Assembly (NCBI GenBank): GCA_017429945.1
Contig: JAFRNY010000026.1
Span: 46,979-110,978, forward strand
DNA: 64,000 bases
Direction: 5' to 3'
Source: Bacteroidaceae bacterium
GTDB taxonomy: Bacteria > Bacteroidota > Bacteroidia > Bacteroidales > Bacteroidaceae
Part shown: positions 8,239-16,919 of the stretch, in pieces
Layout of the letters: each line of letters starts with the position of its first letter
Numbering within the stretch: the first letter of the stretch is position 1
Notes under the pieces: model-generated
What the model saw: the letters and a program-made list of their open reading frames with translations, nothing else
Database searches by the model: none
Told to the model about the DNA's origin: nothing
Program-made: the position numbers and the translations under genes

Positions 8239-9528
8239 ATGGCAAAGAAACAAACCAACGCTCTCATCGACTCCTTCGCAGAGTTCAAAGAGACAAAGAA
8301 CATCGACCGCGCCACGCTCGTGAGCGTGCTCGAAGAGAGCTTCCGCAACGTCATAGCCAAAATGCAAGGCTCTGACGAGAACTACGACGTCATCGTCAAC
8401 CCCGACAAGGGTGACTTCGAAATCTACCGCAACCGCACCGTGGTAGAGGACGACGAGGTCGAAGACCCCAACATGCAAATCGGCCTGAGCGAAGCGCGCC
8501 AGATTGCCGACGACTACGAAGTGGGCGAGGACGTCTCGGAGCCCGTCGACTTCTCGAAGTTCGGCCGCCGAGCCATTCTTACGCTGCGCCAGACGCTGGC
8601 CTCACGCATCCTCGAGCTCGAGCACGACGCCCTCTACAACAAGTACAAGGACATGGTCGGCGACATCATCTCGGCCGAGGTCTATCAGGTGTGGCACAAG
8701 GAAGTGCTGCTGCTCGACGAGGAAGGCAACGAGCTGCTGCTGCCCAAGGGCGAGCAGATTCCCGGCGACTTCTTCCGCAAGGGAGAGCCCGCACGCGCCG
8801 TAATAGCACGCGTGGACAATAGCACCGGCAACCCCAAGATCATCCTCTCGCGCACAAGCCCCGTGTTCCTGCAGCGACTGCTCGAGGCCGAGGTGCCAGA
8901 GATTGCCGAAGGCATCATCGCCATTCGAAAGATCGCACGCGTGCCCGGCGAGCGCGCCAAGATTGCCGTTGAGAGCTTCGACGACCGCGTGGATCCCGTA
9001 GGAGCCTGCGTCGGCGTGCGCGGCAGCCGCGTCCACGGCATCGTCCGCGAGCTGCGCGGCGAGAACCTCGACGTCATACAGTGGACCAGCAACCCGCAGC
9101 TGCTCATCGCACGCGCACTCGGCCCCGCAGAGATCAACAGCATCAACCTCGACCAGGAGCAGAAGCACTGCGAGGTATATCTCGACCCCGACCAGGTAAG
9201 CCTCGCCATCGGCAAGGGAGGCCTGAACATACGCCTCGCATCTATGCTCACCGACACCGTCATCGACGTCTATCGCGAAGTCTCTGGCAGCGAAGAGGAG
9301 GACCTCGAGGACGACATCCATCTCGACGACTTCAAGGACGAGATTGACGAGTGGGTGATCGAAGAGCTCAAACGCAACGGCTGGACAACGGCACGCTCGG
9401 TGCTCGAAGCCCCGCGCGAGATGCTCATCAAGAACGCCGACCTCGAGGAAGAGACCGTCGACGAGGTGCTCCGCATCCTCAAGGCCGAATTCCCCGACGA
9501 GGAAGAGGAGAATGAAAGTGAAAAATGA
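8239..9528 (+). CDS. nusA: Transcription termination/antitermination factor NusA
   Basis: A 429-aa RNA polymerase-associated factor acting in pausing, termination and antitermination. The N-terminal domain (ALIDSFAEFKETKNIDRATL), an S1-like segment (VGDIISAEVYQVWHKEVLLL) and KH domains (VGVRGSRVHGIVRELRGENL; VSLAIGKGGLNIRLAS) occur in the expected order, followed by an acidic tail. The start is ATG 8239 (MAKKQ); five upstream codons in frame come from the neighbouring repeat. The last residues (NESEK) are encoded by the beginning of the next intergenic repeat, so the stop codon lies in a GTGAAAAAT-type tract. Confidence 0.95.
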   Translation: MAKKQTNALIDSFAEFKETKNIDRATLVSVLEESFRNVIAKMQGSDENYDVIVNPDKGDFEIYRNRTVVEDDEVEDPNMQIGLSEARQIADDYEVGEDVSEPVDFSKFGRRAILTLRQTLASRILELEHDALYNKYKDMVGDIISAEVYQVWHKEVLLLDEEGNELLLPKGEQIPGDFFRKGEPARAVIARVDNSTGNPKIILSRTSPVFLQRLLEAEVPEIAEGIIAIRKIARVPGERAKIAVESFDDRVDPVGACVGVRGSRVHGIVRELRGENLDVIQWTSNPQLLIARALGPAEINSINLDQEQKHCEVYLDPDQVSLAIGKGGLNIRLASMLTDTVIDVYREVSGSEEEDLEDDIHLDDFKDEIDEWVIEELKRNGWTTARSVLEAPREMLIKNADLEEETVDEVLRILKAEFPDEEEENESEK

Positions 9529-9642
9529 AAGAGTGAAAAGTGAAAAATTAATGTCACTCACACCCTTTGTTTCACTCTACACACTCTATAGTTATATATA
9601 TTTTTCACTCTTTCACTTTTCACTTTTCACTAAAATATAATC
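9508..9642. repeat. Inverted tandem-heptamer element between nusA and infB
   Basis: The left arm is a run of GTGAAAAATGAAAGAGTG-like units overlapping the nusA stop. The right arm, at about 9600-9633, is its reverse complement (TTTTTCACTCTTTCACTTTT). They could pair into a long hairpin in the nusA-infB mRNA. Confidence 0.7.
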
Positions 9643-9643
9643 T

Positions 9644-12532
9644 ATGCCCATAAGAATAAATAAAGTAACAAAAGAATGTAGCGTGGGACTACAGACCCTC
9701 GTAGATTTCCTCAACAAAAAAGGATTCACCGAGGTAGAGCCTAACCCCAACGCCACGATCACCGACGAGCAGTACGCCCTCGTCCAGGCTGAGTTCAATA
9801 AGGACAAAGGCATAAAAGCCGCCGCACAGCAAATCTCCTCTGCGCGCAAAGCCAAGGAGAAGAAAGAGACTATCGTGCTCACCGAGGACGATAAGGCCCT
9901 GCCACTGACCGAGATCAAGAAGCCCAAAATCGTAGGCCACATCGACCTCGACGCCAAGCCCAAGGCCGCTAAGCCCGCGGCCGAGGAGCCCAAGAAGGCT
10001 GCAGCCCAGGCCGAAGAGAAGCCTGCAGTACCCAAGGCCGAAGAGAAGCCCGCAGCACCCAAGGCCGAAGAGAAGCCCGCAGCACCCAAGGCCGAAGAGA
10101 AGCCCGCAGCCCCCGTAGCCGAGAAGGCCGAGCAGACCGCAGCTCAGACTGCCGAGAAGCCCGCCGAGCCCGCAGCACCACAGGCACCAGCCGCCGAAGC
10201 TCCGGCAGCAGAGCCGGCAGCGGCCACCACCGAGGCTCAGCCCAAGAAGAAAAAAGGCGGTGTAGAACTCGAGGAGGTCGACGGCGTATTCCGCGTGAAA
10301 GGGCCCGATGAGCCCGCACTGACGCTCAACATCAAAGGCCACATCGACCTCGACGCCATCAACCAGAGCACTCGCCCGCCACGCTCCAAGAAGCGCGGCC
10401 GCGGAGGCGCAGCAGCCGCCGGCGGACAGCAGGGCGGCCGCAACAAGAAGAAAGGCGAGCGCGTCGACATCAAAGCCGAAGCAGCCAAACAGCAGAACCA
10501 GGGCGGAGGCCAGCAGTCGAAGAAGAACAAAGGCAACCAGCAGGCACAAGCCAACCAACAGGCACAGGGCAGCAAGCGCAAGCGCAAGAACCAGCCCAAG
10601 GAGGTGGTGCTGCCCGTAGAACAGAGCGACGAGGAGATTGCCAAGCAGGTGCGCGAGACGCTCGCACGCCTCACCTCGGGCAAGAACGCCTCGCTCGGCA
10701 AGGGCGCCAAATACCGCCGCGAGAAGCGCGAGAACATACGCGCCGGCATGGAGGCCGAGCTCGAGCAGCAGGAGCAGGAGTCAAAGATCCTGAAGCTCAC
10801 CGAGTTCGTCACCGCCAACGAGCTGGCAAGCATGATGAACGTGCCCGTGACACAGGTCATCGGCACGTGCATGAGCCTCGGCGTCATGGTGAGCATCAAT
10901 CAGCGCATGGACAAGGAGACCATCGACCTCGTAGCCGACGAGTTCGGGTTCCAGACCGAATACGTCAGCGCCGACGTCAGCGAAGCCGTGCACGAAGCCG
11001 AGGACGACGAAGCCGACCTCGTGCCGCGCGCCCCGATCGTCACCGTCATGGGTCACGTCGACCACGGTAAGACTTCGCTGCTCGACTACATCCGCAAGAC
11101 AAACGTCATCGCAGGCGAGGCCGGAGGTATCACACAGCACATAGGCGCATACAACGTCAAGCTCGACGACGGCCGCCACATCACATTCCTCGACACCCCC
11201 GGTCACGAAGCCTTCACAGCCATGCGTGCCCGCGGCGCACAGGTGACCGATATCGCCATCATCATCATCGCGGCCGACGATGACATAATGCCGCAGACGA
11301 AGGAAGCCATAAACCACGCCGTGGCTGCCGGAGTGCCCATCGTCTTTGCCATCAACAAGATAGACAAGCCCGCCGCCAATCCCGAGAAAATCAAGGAGCA
11401 CCTGGCACAGATGAACTTCCTCGTCGAGGACTGGGGAGGCAAATATCAGAGCCAGGACATCAGCGCCAAGAAAGGCATCGGCGTGCCCGAACTGATGGAG
11501 AAAGTGCTCCTCGAGGCCGAGATGCTCGAGCTCAAAGCCAACCCCAACCGCAAGGCCACGGGCTCGATCATCGAGTCGTCGCTCGACAAGGGACGCGGTT
11601 ACGTCGCCACCGTCCTCTGCTCAAACGGAACACTGCATCAAGGCGACATACTGCTCGCCGGCACCAACTACGGCCGCATCAAAGCCATGTTCAACGAGCG
11701 CGGACAGCGCATCAAGGAGATAGGCCCCGCACAGGCCGCCACCGTCCTCGGACTCAACGGCGCGCCGCAGGCCGGCGACACCTTCCACGTCATGGACAGC
11801 GACCAGGAAGCACGCGAGATTGCCAGCAAGCGCGAACAGCTGCAGCGCGAACAAGGCATCCGCACGCAGCACCATCTGACGCTCGACGAGATAGGCCGCC
11901 GCATCGAGCAGGGAGGATTCCAGGAGCTCAACGTCATCGTCAAGGGCGACGTCGACGGCTCCATCGAAGCCCTCTCCGACTCACTCATCAAGCTCTCGAC
12001 AGAGAAAATCGCCGTCAACGTCATACACAAGGCCGTCGGTCAGATCTCTGAGAACGACGTCTCGCTGGCTGCTGCATCCGACGCCATCATCGTGGCCTTC
12101 CAGGTGCGTCCCTCGGCTCAGGCACGCAAGGCCGCAGAGCAACAGGGCGTGGAAATCCGCACCTACAGCATCATCTACGACGCCATCGAGGAGGTGAAGG
12201 AAGCCATGGAAGGTATGCTCGCGCCCGAGCTGAAGGAGGAAGTAACCGCGCAGCTCGAAGTACGTCAGGTATTCCATATCTCCAAAGTCGGAACCGTGGC
12301 CGGTGCTTACGTCATCGACGGAAAGGTCAGCCGCACTAACAAGGCGCGCGTCATTCGCGACGGCATAGTAATCCACACCGGAGCCATCGACGCACTAAAG
12401 CGCTTCAAGGACGACGTCAAGGAGGTCAGCACAAACTTCGAATGCGGTATTTCGCTCGTCAACTACAGCGACATTCGTGAAGGCGACACCATCGAGACCT
12501 TCCAGGAAATCGAGGTAAAGGCAAAACTCTGA
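9644..12532 (+). CDS. infB: Translation initiation factor IF-2
   Basis: A 962-aa GTPase that recruits initiator tRNA to the 30S subunit. The N-terminal IF2N-type segment (residues 1 to about 55) is followed by a long low-complexity Ala/Lys/Pro/Glu region. That region includes four tandem 9-residue AEEKPAAPK units (27-bp DNA repeats, 10010-10117). The G domain begins near residue 470 with [12 protein letters not shown], then DTPGHEAF and NKID. Domains II-IV follow and include the conserved [10 protein letters not shown] segment. It sits in the normal operon position. The repeat number in the N-terminal linker is probably variable between strains. Confidence 0.97.
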   Translation: MPIRINKVTKECSVGLQTLVDFLNKKGFTEVEPNPNATITDEQYALVQAEFNKDKGIKAAAQQISSARKAKEKKETIVLTEDDKALPLTEIKKPKIVGHIDLDAKPKAAKPAAEEPKKAAAQAEEKPAVPKAEEKPAAPKAEEKPAAPKAEEKPAAPVAEKAEQTAAQTAEKPAEPAAPQAPAAEAPAAEPAAATTEAQPKKKKGGVELEEVDGVFRVKGPDEPALTLNIKGHIDLDAINQSTRPPRSKKRGRGGAAAAGGQQGGRNKKKGERVDIKAEAAKQQNQGGGQQSKKNKGNQQAQANQQAQGSKRKRKNQPKEVVLPVEQSDEEIAKQVRETLARLTSGKNASLGKGAKYRREKRENIRAGMEAELEQQEQESKILKLTEFVTANELASMMNVPVTQVIGTCMSLGVMVSINQRMDKETIDLVADEFGFQTEYVSADVSEAVHEAEDDEADLVPRAPIVTVMGHVDHGKTSLLDYIRKTNVIAGEAGGITQHIGAYNVKLDDGRHITFLDTPGHEAFTAMRARGAQVTDIAIIIIAADDDIMPQTKEAINHAVAAGVPIVFAINKIDKPAANPEKIKEHLAQMNFLVEDWGGKYQSQDISAKKGIGVPELMEKVLLEAEMLELKANPNRKATGSIIESSLDKGRGYVATVLCSNGTLHQGDILLAGTNYGRIKAMFNERGQRIKEIGPAQAATVLGLNGAPQAGDTFHVMDSDQEAREIASKREQLQREQGIRTQHHLTLDEIGRRIEQGGFQELNVIVKGDVDGSIEALSDSLIKLSTEKIAVNVIHKAVGQISENDVSLAAASDAIIVAFQVRPSAQARKAAEQQGVEIRTYSIIYDAIEEVKEAMEGMLAPELKEEVTAQLEVRQVFHISKVGTVAGAYVIDGKVSRTNKARVIRDGIVIHTGAIDALKRFKDDVKEVSTNFECGISLVNYSDIREGDTIETFQEIEVKAKL

Positions 12533-12539
12533 CCACGTT

Positions 12540-12660
12540 AACAAATTATCAAATTAACAGATTGACAGATTAACAAATTCACGGATTAACCAATTTGCAA
12601 ATTGACACGTTAAGACGTTGACACGTTAATTTGTTAATCTGTTAATTCGTTAATCTGTCA
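12540..12660. repeat. Inverted tandem-octamer element before cvpA
   Basis: The left arm (about 12541-12590) is built from ATTAACAGATTGACAG-like units. The right arm (about 12612-12660) is the reverse complement (GTTAATCTGTTAATTCG) and runs directly into the cvpA start codon. A large hairpin could form just before this ATG. Confidence 0.7.
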
Positions 12661-13170
12661 ATGAGCGAAGCAAATGAAATGAATGGTTTTGATATAGTAT
12701 TTCTAGTAGTGCTCGCCCTCGGAGCATGGAAGGGCTGGAGCAACGGACTGCTCAAAGAAGTGCTCGGACTCGTAGGCGTATTCGTGGGACTATACGTCGC
12801 CTATCTCCTCTACGAACAAGTGGGCTACCAGCTGGCGCCGCACATCGGCACATCGCCAAGCATCGCAAGCATCATAGCCTTCGTGCTCATATGGATTGGC
12901 GTGCCCGTCATACTCAGCCTCCTCGGCTCACTACTCACCAAAGTCATGGAGTGGGTGGGCCTCGACGGCATCAACGGCATGGGCGGCGCCTTCATAGGCC
13001 TCATCAAGTATGCCCTCATACTCGGCATCTGCTGCAACGTCCTCGCAATCACCCACCTGGTGAAAGAAGAGTCGCAGCACAACTCATTCCTCTTCGAGCC
13101 CCTGCGCCAGACAACCTCTATAGCCTTCGACCTGGCCAAGAGCCAATGGCGGGCCGCACACGAGGACTAA
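12661..13170 (+). CDS. CvpA family membrane protein
   Basis: A 169-aa protein with four predicted hydrophobic helices and the CvpA-family opening FDIVFLVVLALGAWKGWSNGLLKEV. The family is linked to colicin V production and envelope integrity; the molecular role is unclear. It is the last gene of the rimP-nusA-infB cluster, as is common in Bacteroidales, and a strong terminator follows. The start may be ATG 12661 or ATG 12679 (MNGFD); the first is embedded in the upstream repeat arm. Confidence 0.85.
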   Translation: MSEANEMNGFDIVFLVVLALGAWKGWSNGLLKEVLGLVGVFVGLYVAYLLYEQVGYQLAPHIGTSPSIASIIAFVLIWIGVPVILSLLGSLLTKVMEWVGLDGINGMGGAFIGLIKYALILGICCNVLAITHLVKEESQHNSFLFEPLRQTTSIAFDLAKSQWRAAHED

Positions 13171-13247
13171 GCATGACGAACACACCCGTGCAGGCTGACA
13201 GGCCGATCCTTGCGGACAAATAAGCCGATCCTTGCGGACAGATATAG

Positions 13248-13290
13248 AAAGACGACCGGTAGCATCCAAGGATGCTACCGGTCGTCTTTT
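13248..13290. terminator. Strong intrinsic terminator after cvpA
   Basis: A perfect 20-bp inverted repeat, 13248-13267 with 13270-13289 (stem contains GACGACCGGTAGCATCC), ends in TTTT and begins after AAA, so it could work in both directions. It closes the rimP-cvpA operon. Just before it, a GCCGATCCTTGCGGACA unit is repeated twice. Confidence 0.85.
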
Positions 13291-13340
13291 AAAAGTTGTT
13301 TACACAACAAGCCCAGGGGCTGGGGCTCTTTTGTGCCTGC

Positions 13341-13406
13341 TTACTTCAAGCCCATCTTAATCATGCAAGCAATAATGATGATTGCACAAATCCAGTTTCC
13401 TACCAT
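13341..13406 (-). CDS. Possible 21-aa single-helix membrane peptide
   Basis: An ATG-to-TAA frame of 21 codons encodes a very hydrophobic peptide (MVGNWICAIIIIACMIKMG, then LK). It is preceded by an A-rich stretch (CCCTAAAAATAAACG) of the kind that serves as a ribosome-binding region in Bacteroidetes. It lies alone in the 13.17-13.6 kb gap, where no other gene is visible. No family is recognised. Such a short frame could be chance; the hydrophobic composition and clean start are the only support. Confidence 0.3.
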   Translation of the reverse strand: MVGNWICAIIIIACMIKMGLK

Positions 13407-13601
13407 GGTCGTTTATTTTTAGGGGTTAGACATTTTGTACTTAATAGATAGTGCCAAGATTGGCGCGCAAGGCGTTGTAAAGCGCAAGCTTATGGGCGAA
13501 GGTTGTTAAGACCATCAAGATAGTTTTCGATGTATGCTTCGGCCTTGAAATTCCATTTCCCCCTCTTTGAAAGAGAGATGGTTATGGGGTTAGTTTTTTC
13601 C

Positions 13602-14570
13602 TCACACATCCCTGTTGACAACGTAATCAATATACAACTGCAGGGCCTGCGCCACAGCAGCGTCATTGAGGCCGTCGAGCAGAGCCACGGCCTCGCCTCG
13701 CAGGCGAAGCATCTCGCTCTCGGCATAAGCCACTCCGCCGCTGGCAATAGTGAAATCTACGAGCTCCTGCACCTCGAGCCTCGTGGCCTCGTGCGAGCGT
13801 ACGCGCAGGGCGAGGTGGTGGTAGCGTGCGTTGCTGCTGGCGTTGAGGGCGTGGATTACAGGCAACGTCAACTTGCCCTCATGCAAGTCGTTGCCCTTGG
13901 GCTTGCCGGCGTTAATACTCTCGTCGAGGTCGAAGAGGTCGTCGCGCAGCTGAAAACAAAGCCCCACGAGCTGCCCGAAGCGCTCGAGGCGCGCACGCTT
14001 GTCGGCATCGGCGCCGGCGAGCAGCGCTCCCAGGAAGGCGCAGGTGGAGAAGAGCGCCGCCGTCTTCTTGTCGATGACCTCGTAGTAAGCCTGTTCGCTG
14101 AAGAGAGTGCTCTGCGTGTTGTTGAGCTGCAGCAGCTCGCCGTCGGCCAGCGTCTGCCCGAGCCAAGCCATGCGCTGCACGGCTTCGAGCGAATGAGTCT
14201 GCGCCACCTCGGAGAGCGCTTTCGAGGTTATGAAATCCCCCACGAGCACAGCAGCCTTATTGTCGAAGAGCGCATTCACCGAGCGCTGGCCGCGACGCAT
14301 ATCGCTCTCGTCGACGACGTCGTCATGAACGAGACTTGCCGTGTGAAGCATCTCCAAGCCCGCAGCGGCGTGCAGCGCTTCGGCCGTCACCTCACCTGCC
14401 TCGCGCGCGCATAAGAGTAATAATGTGGGGCGCATCATCTTGCCCAACCGGCGCGTAAGATGGTTGAGAGCGGCTGACAGCAGCGGGTTGCCCGACTGCA
14501 GCGACGCGCGGAAGAGCTCCGTGTAGCGCTGGAGCTCAGAGGCTATGGGCTGTTGAATCTTATCTAACAT
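13602..14570 (-). CDS. Polyprenyl diphosphate synthase (IspB-like)
   Basis: A 322-aa trans-isoprenyl diphosphate synthase making the long prenyl chain of menaquinone or a related lipid from IPP and an allylic diphosphate. Both aspartate-rich motifs are intact: DDVVD at 83-87, followed by MRRG, and DDLFD at 210-214. GNDLHEGKLTLP is also typical. The start at ATG 14570 is chosen because a full promoter lies at 14581-14612, so an in-frame upstream start at 14618 would be outside the transcript. Chain length cannot be read with certainty. Confidence 0.9.
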   Translation of the reverse strand: MLDKIQQPIASELQRYTELFRASLQSGNPLLSAALNHLTRRLGKMMRPTLLLLCAREAGEVTAEALHAAAGLEMLHTASLVHDDVVDESDMRRGQRSVNALFDNKAAVLVGDFITSKALSEVAQTHSLEAVQRMAWLGQTLADGELLQLNNTQSTLFSEQAYYEVIDKKTAALFSTCAFLGALLAGADADKRARLERFGQLVGLCFQLRDDLFDLDESINAGKPKGNDLHEGKLTLPVIHALNASSNARYHHLALRVRSHEATRLEVQELVDFTIASGGVAYAESEMLRLRGEAVALLDGLNDAAVAQALQLYIDYVVNRDV

Positions 14571-14580
14571 AATCTGCGTG

Positions 14581-14612
14581 CAAAGGTAGTGTTTTTTATG
14601 CTCCTCAACAAA
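14581..14612 (-). promoter_or_regulatory. Promoter of the polyprenyl synthase gene
   Basis: Read on the minus strand, TTTG (14612-14609), a 20-nt spacer and TACCTTTG (14588-14581) match the Bacteroidetes consensus exactly. The -7 element ends only about 10 bp before the start codon, so the mRNA leader would be just a few nucleotides long. Confidence 0.75.
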
Positions 14613-14683
14613 AAACAAGTGAAAAATGAAAATTGTAGAAAGAAAAATCCTCCTTTCGCAGCCCTTTATAACCTTTTTCTGAC

Positions 14684-14691
14684 TAACTTTG
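14684..14691 (+). promoter_or_regulatory. Putative -7 element for the radical SAM gene
   Basis: TAACTTTG at 14684-14691 fits TAnnTTTG. It is followed by TAATCTGAG- and TTAATCTGTTAA-type tandem repeats up to the start codon. No good -33 element was identified. A similar TAATCTGAATAATCTGAG tract recurs at 58919-58960. Confidence 0.45.
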
Positions 14692-14788
14692 CGGAGAAAT
14701 ATCGGAGTAATCTGAATAATCTGAGTAATCTGAGTATTCCGATTAATTTGTTAATTTGTTAATCTGTTAATCTGTTAATCTGAAAAAT

Positions 14789-15568
14789 ATGAGCACAACA
14801 ATCTATTCCTCCCCTATCTTCGGCCCCGTACACAGCCGCCGCCTCGGCCTCTCTCTCGGCATCAACCTCATGCCCGACGACGGCAAGGTCTGCACCTTCG
14901 ACTGCATCTACTGCGAATGCGGCCTCAACGCCGAGCGCAGGCCACACCACCACCGGCCCTCACGCGAAGAGGTGGCGGCAGCCCTCGCATCACAACTGCA
15001 GCAGATGCATGAGACCGACGTCCACCCCGACGTCCTCACCTTCGCCGGCAACGGCGAACCGACGGCGCACCCCGATTTCCCCGGCATCATCGACGACACC
15101 ATCAGCCTGCGCGACCGCTTCTGCCCCGAGGCCCGCATCAGCGTGCTGTCAAACGCCACGCAAATTCTCAAGCCCGCCGTTCACGCTGCGCTTATGCGCA
15201 TAGAAAATAATATTCAGAAACTCGACACCGTCGACGTGGACTACATCCGACGCGTGGACAGGCCTACGGGCCACTACGACCTCGAGGCCCTCATCGAGGG
15301 CCTCGTGGCATTCGACGGACACGTAATCATTCAGACAATGTTTATGCGCGGCAGCGACGCCGATGGCGCCGACGTAAGCAACACGTCTGAAGCATTCGTC
15401 GCACCATGGCTCCAGGCCCTTGAGCGCATCCGCCCTGAGAGCGTCATGATCTACACCGTAGCGCGAGAAACGCCCATTTCATCGATTGCAAAAGCTCGTC
15501 CAGACGAGCTCGACGCCATTGCCGAACGCGTGCGCGCCGCAGGGCTTAACTGCTCGGTAGCTTACTGA
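14789..15568 (+). CDS. Radical SAM protein (COG0731-like Fe-S oxidoreductase)
   Basis: A 259-aa radical SAM enzyme with the 4Fe-4S motif CxxxCxxC as CTFDCIYC (Cys35, 39, 42) and the downstream TFAGNGEPTAHPDFPG motif that binds SAM. The opening GPVHSRRLGLSLGINL is typical of a widespread single-domain family whose substrate is not established; some relatives act in wybutosine-type tRNA modification. It is divergent from the polyprenyl synthase gene and followed by a repeat-rich gap, so it is probably monocistronic. Confidence 0.82.
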   Translation: MSTTIYSSPIFGPVHSRRLGLSLGINLMPDDGKVCTFDCIYCECGLNAERRPHHHRPSREEVAAALASQLQQMHETDVHPDVLTFAGNGEPTAHPDFPGIIDDTISLRDRFCPEARISVLSNATQILKPAVHAALMRIENNIQKLDTVDVDYIRRVDRPTGHYDLEALIEGLVAFDGHVIIQTMFMRGSDADGADVSNTSEAFVAPWLQALERIRPESVMIYTVARETPISSIAKARPDELDAIAERVRAAGLNCSVAY

Positions 15569-15886
15569 GCCTCAGCCCCAAAAAGCCCCCTTCCCCTCTC
15601 TCTCTATCAAAGAGGGGGGAAGCCCCGGAGCTGAAACCCTCATTTCTCACTTTTCATTTTTCACCTCTCATTTTTCACCTTTCACTTTTCATTTTTCACT
15701 TTTCATTTTTCACTTTTCATTTAACATCACGGCCACCGGCCGTCCTGCTCTTTACTCATTTTTTGGTCTTTTACAAAAAAAACGGAGGAAATCAGTCTGA
15801 TGTTTAAGAAAAAATAGTATCTTTGCCGCGGAAAAGAGGTAGAAACGGGCAATAAGACGGCCCGTAATTACGTTAATATAGATGCG
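15569..15886. repeat. Repeat-filled gap upstream of the type IX secretion cluster
   Basis: No gene. A pyrimidine/purine palindrome (CCCTCTCTCTCTAT...AGAGGGGGGAAG) lies at about 15590-15620. A long TTTTTCACTTTTCATT tandem tract follows at 15650-15720, with a CGGCC-ACC-GGCCG mini-hairpin just after. A -7 element TATCTTTG at 15818-15825 probably drives the secretion genes. Confidence 0.6.
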
Positions 15887-16831
15887 ATGAGCTATCTTAA
15901 AGCCCTCTGTATGGCAGTAATGCTGGGCGTAACCTGCAGGTTAACAGCCCAGTATGACCCAGCGTTCAACCACTATTGGGCGCTGCAGACGTTGTATAAT
16001 CCCGCCGCTGCCGGTTTGCTCGAACAGGTGAACGTGCAGGGCGCTTATGCGCTGCAGATGATGGGCTACACTCACGCACCCCAGACCATGGTCGTCACGG
16101 CCGACCTGCCCCTGTGGATGATCAGCCGGGCACACGGCGTGGGCGCAGGTTTTGTCAACGATAAACTCGGACTCTTCGAACACAAGAAGTTCTACATCGA
16201 ATACGCCTACCACCAAAAACTGTGGGGCGGGCGCCTCAGCGCCGGCGTGCGCGGAGCACTGCTCGCCGAGTCGTTCGACGGCACCGGCCTCGACGTCATT
16301 GACTCGGGCGACCCCGCATTCCCATCATCGGAGGTCAACGGCACCGCATTCGACTTCGAAGCCGGACTGCGCTACGACGGCCGCGACTGGTATGCCGGAC
16401 TCTCGGCACTGCATGTGCTGCAGCCCACGGTGAAGCTCGGCGACAGCAAGTCCAACGAATTTGTGGTGCCTCGAACGTATTATTTGACAGGCGGATACAA
16501 TATTCGGCTGAAAAATCCGTTATTAAAAGTGCAGACCTCTGCTATCTTGAGATCTGACCTCACAGCCTGGCGAGGCGACGTCACGGCACGATTGGCTTAC
16601 GATGGCCCCAAAGGTAAGATGTACCTTGGCGTGGGCTACAGCCCAACGGTCTCGGCATCGGTGCTCATTGGAGGCAACTTCCACGGAGTGCAGCTCGGTT
16701 ACGCCTACGAAATCTACACCTCTGGCGTTGGAGCCCTCCAGGGCAGCCACGAGATGACCATCGGTTACACCACCGACCTCGACCTCTTCAAGAAAGGCAA
16801 GAACCGCCATCAGAGCGTGAGGATTCTGTAG
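15887..16831 (+). CDS. porP: Type IX secretion outer-membrane protein, PorP/SprF family
   Basis: A 314-aa protein with a signal peptide (to about residue 21, TAQ), then the family opening YDPAFNHYWALQTLYNPAAAG and a barrel-like alternation to the end. PorP/SprF proteins associate with the type IX secretion machinery at the outer membrane; some act with attachment or gliding substrates. It heads the order porP-K-L-M-N as in Porphyromonas gingivalis, which makes this the core copy rather than one of the many paralogues. Confidence 0.92.
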   Translation: MSYLKALCMAVMLGVTCRLTAQYDPAFNHYWALQTLYNPAAAGLLEQVNVQGAYALQMMGYTHAPQTMVVTADLPLWMISRAHGVGAGFVNDKLGLFEHKKFYIEYAYHQKLWGGRLSAGVRGALLAESFDGTGLDVIDSGDPAFPSSEVNGTAFDFEAGLRYDGRDWYAGLSALHVLQPTVKLGDSKSNEFVVPRTYYLTGGYNIRLKNPLLKVQTSAILRSDLTAWRGDVTARLAYDGPKGKMYLGVGYSPTVSASVLIGGNFHGVQLGYAYEIYTSGVGALQGSHEMTIGYTTDLDLFKKGKNRHQSVRIL

Positions 16832-16919
16832 AATGACGAGTGACGAGTGATGAATGACGAATGACTAATTACGGATGATGAATGACAAATTTTGAAAAAT
16901 CATATATTTAAGCATATAA

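Noticed and set aside
13210-13422. A 70-codon plus-strand frame after the cvpA terminator
   Set aside because: It begins upstream of and runs through the terminator hairpin, has no family resemblance, and overlaps the stronger small candidate on the other strand.
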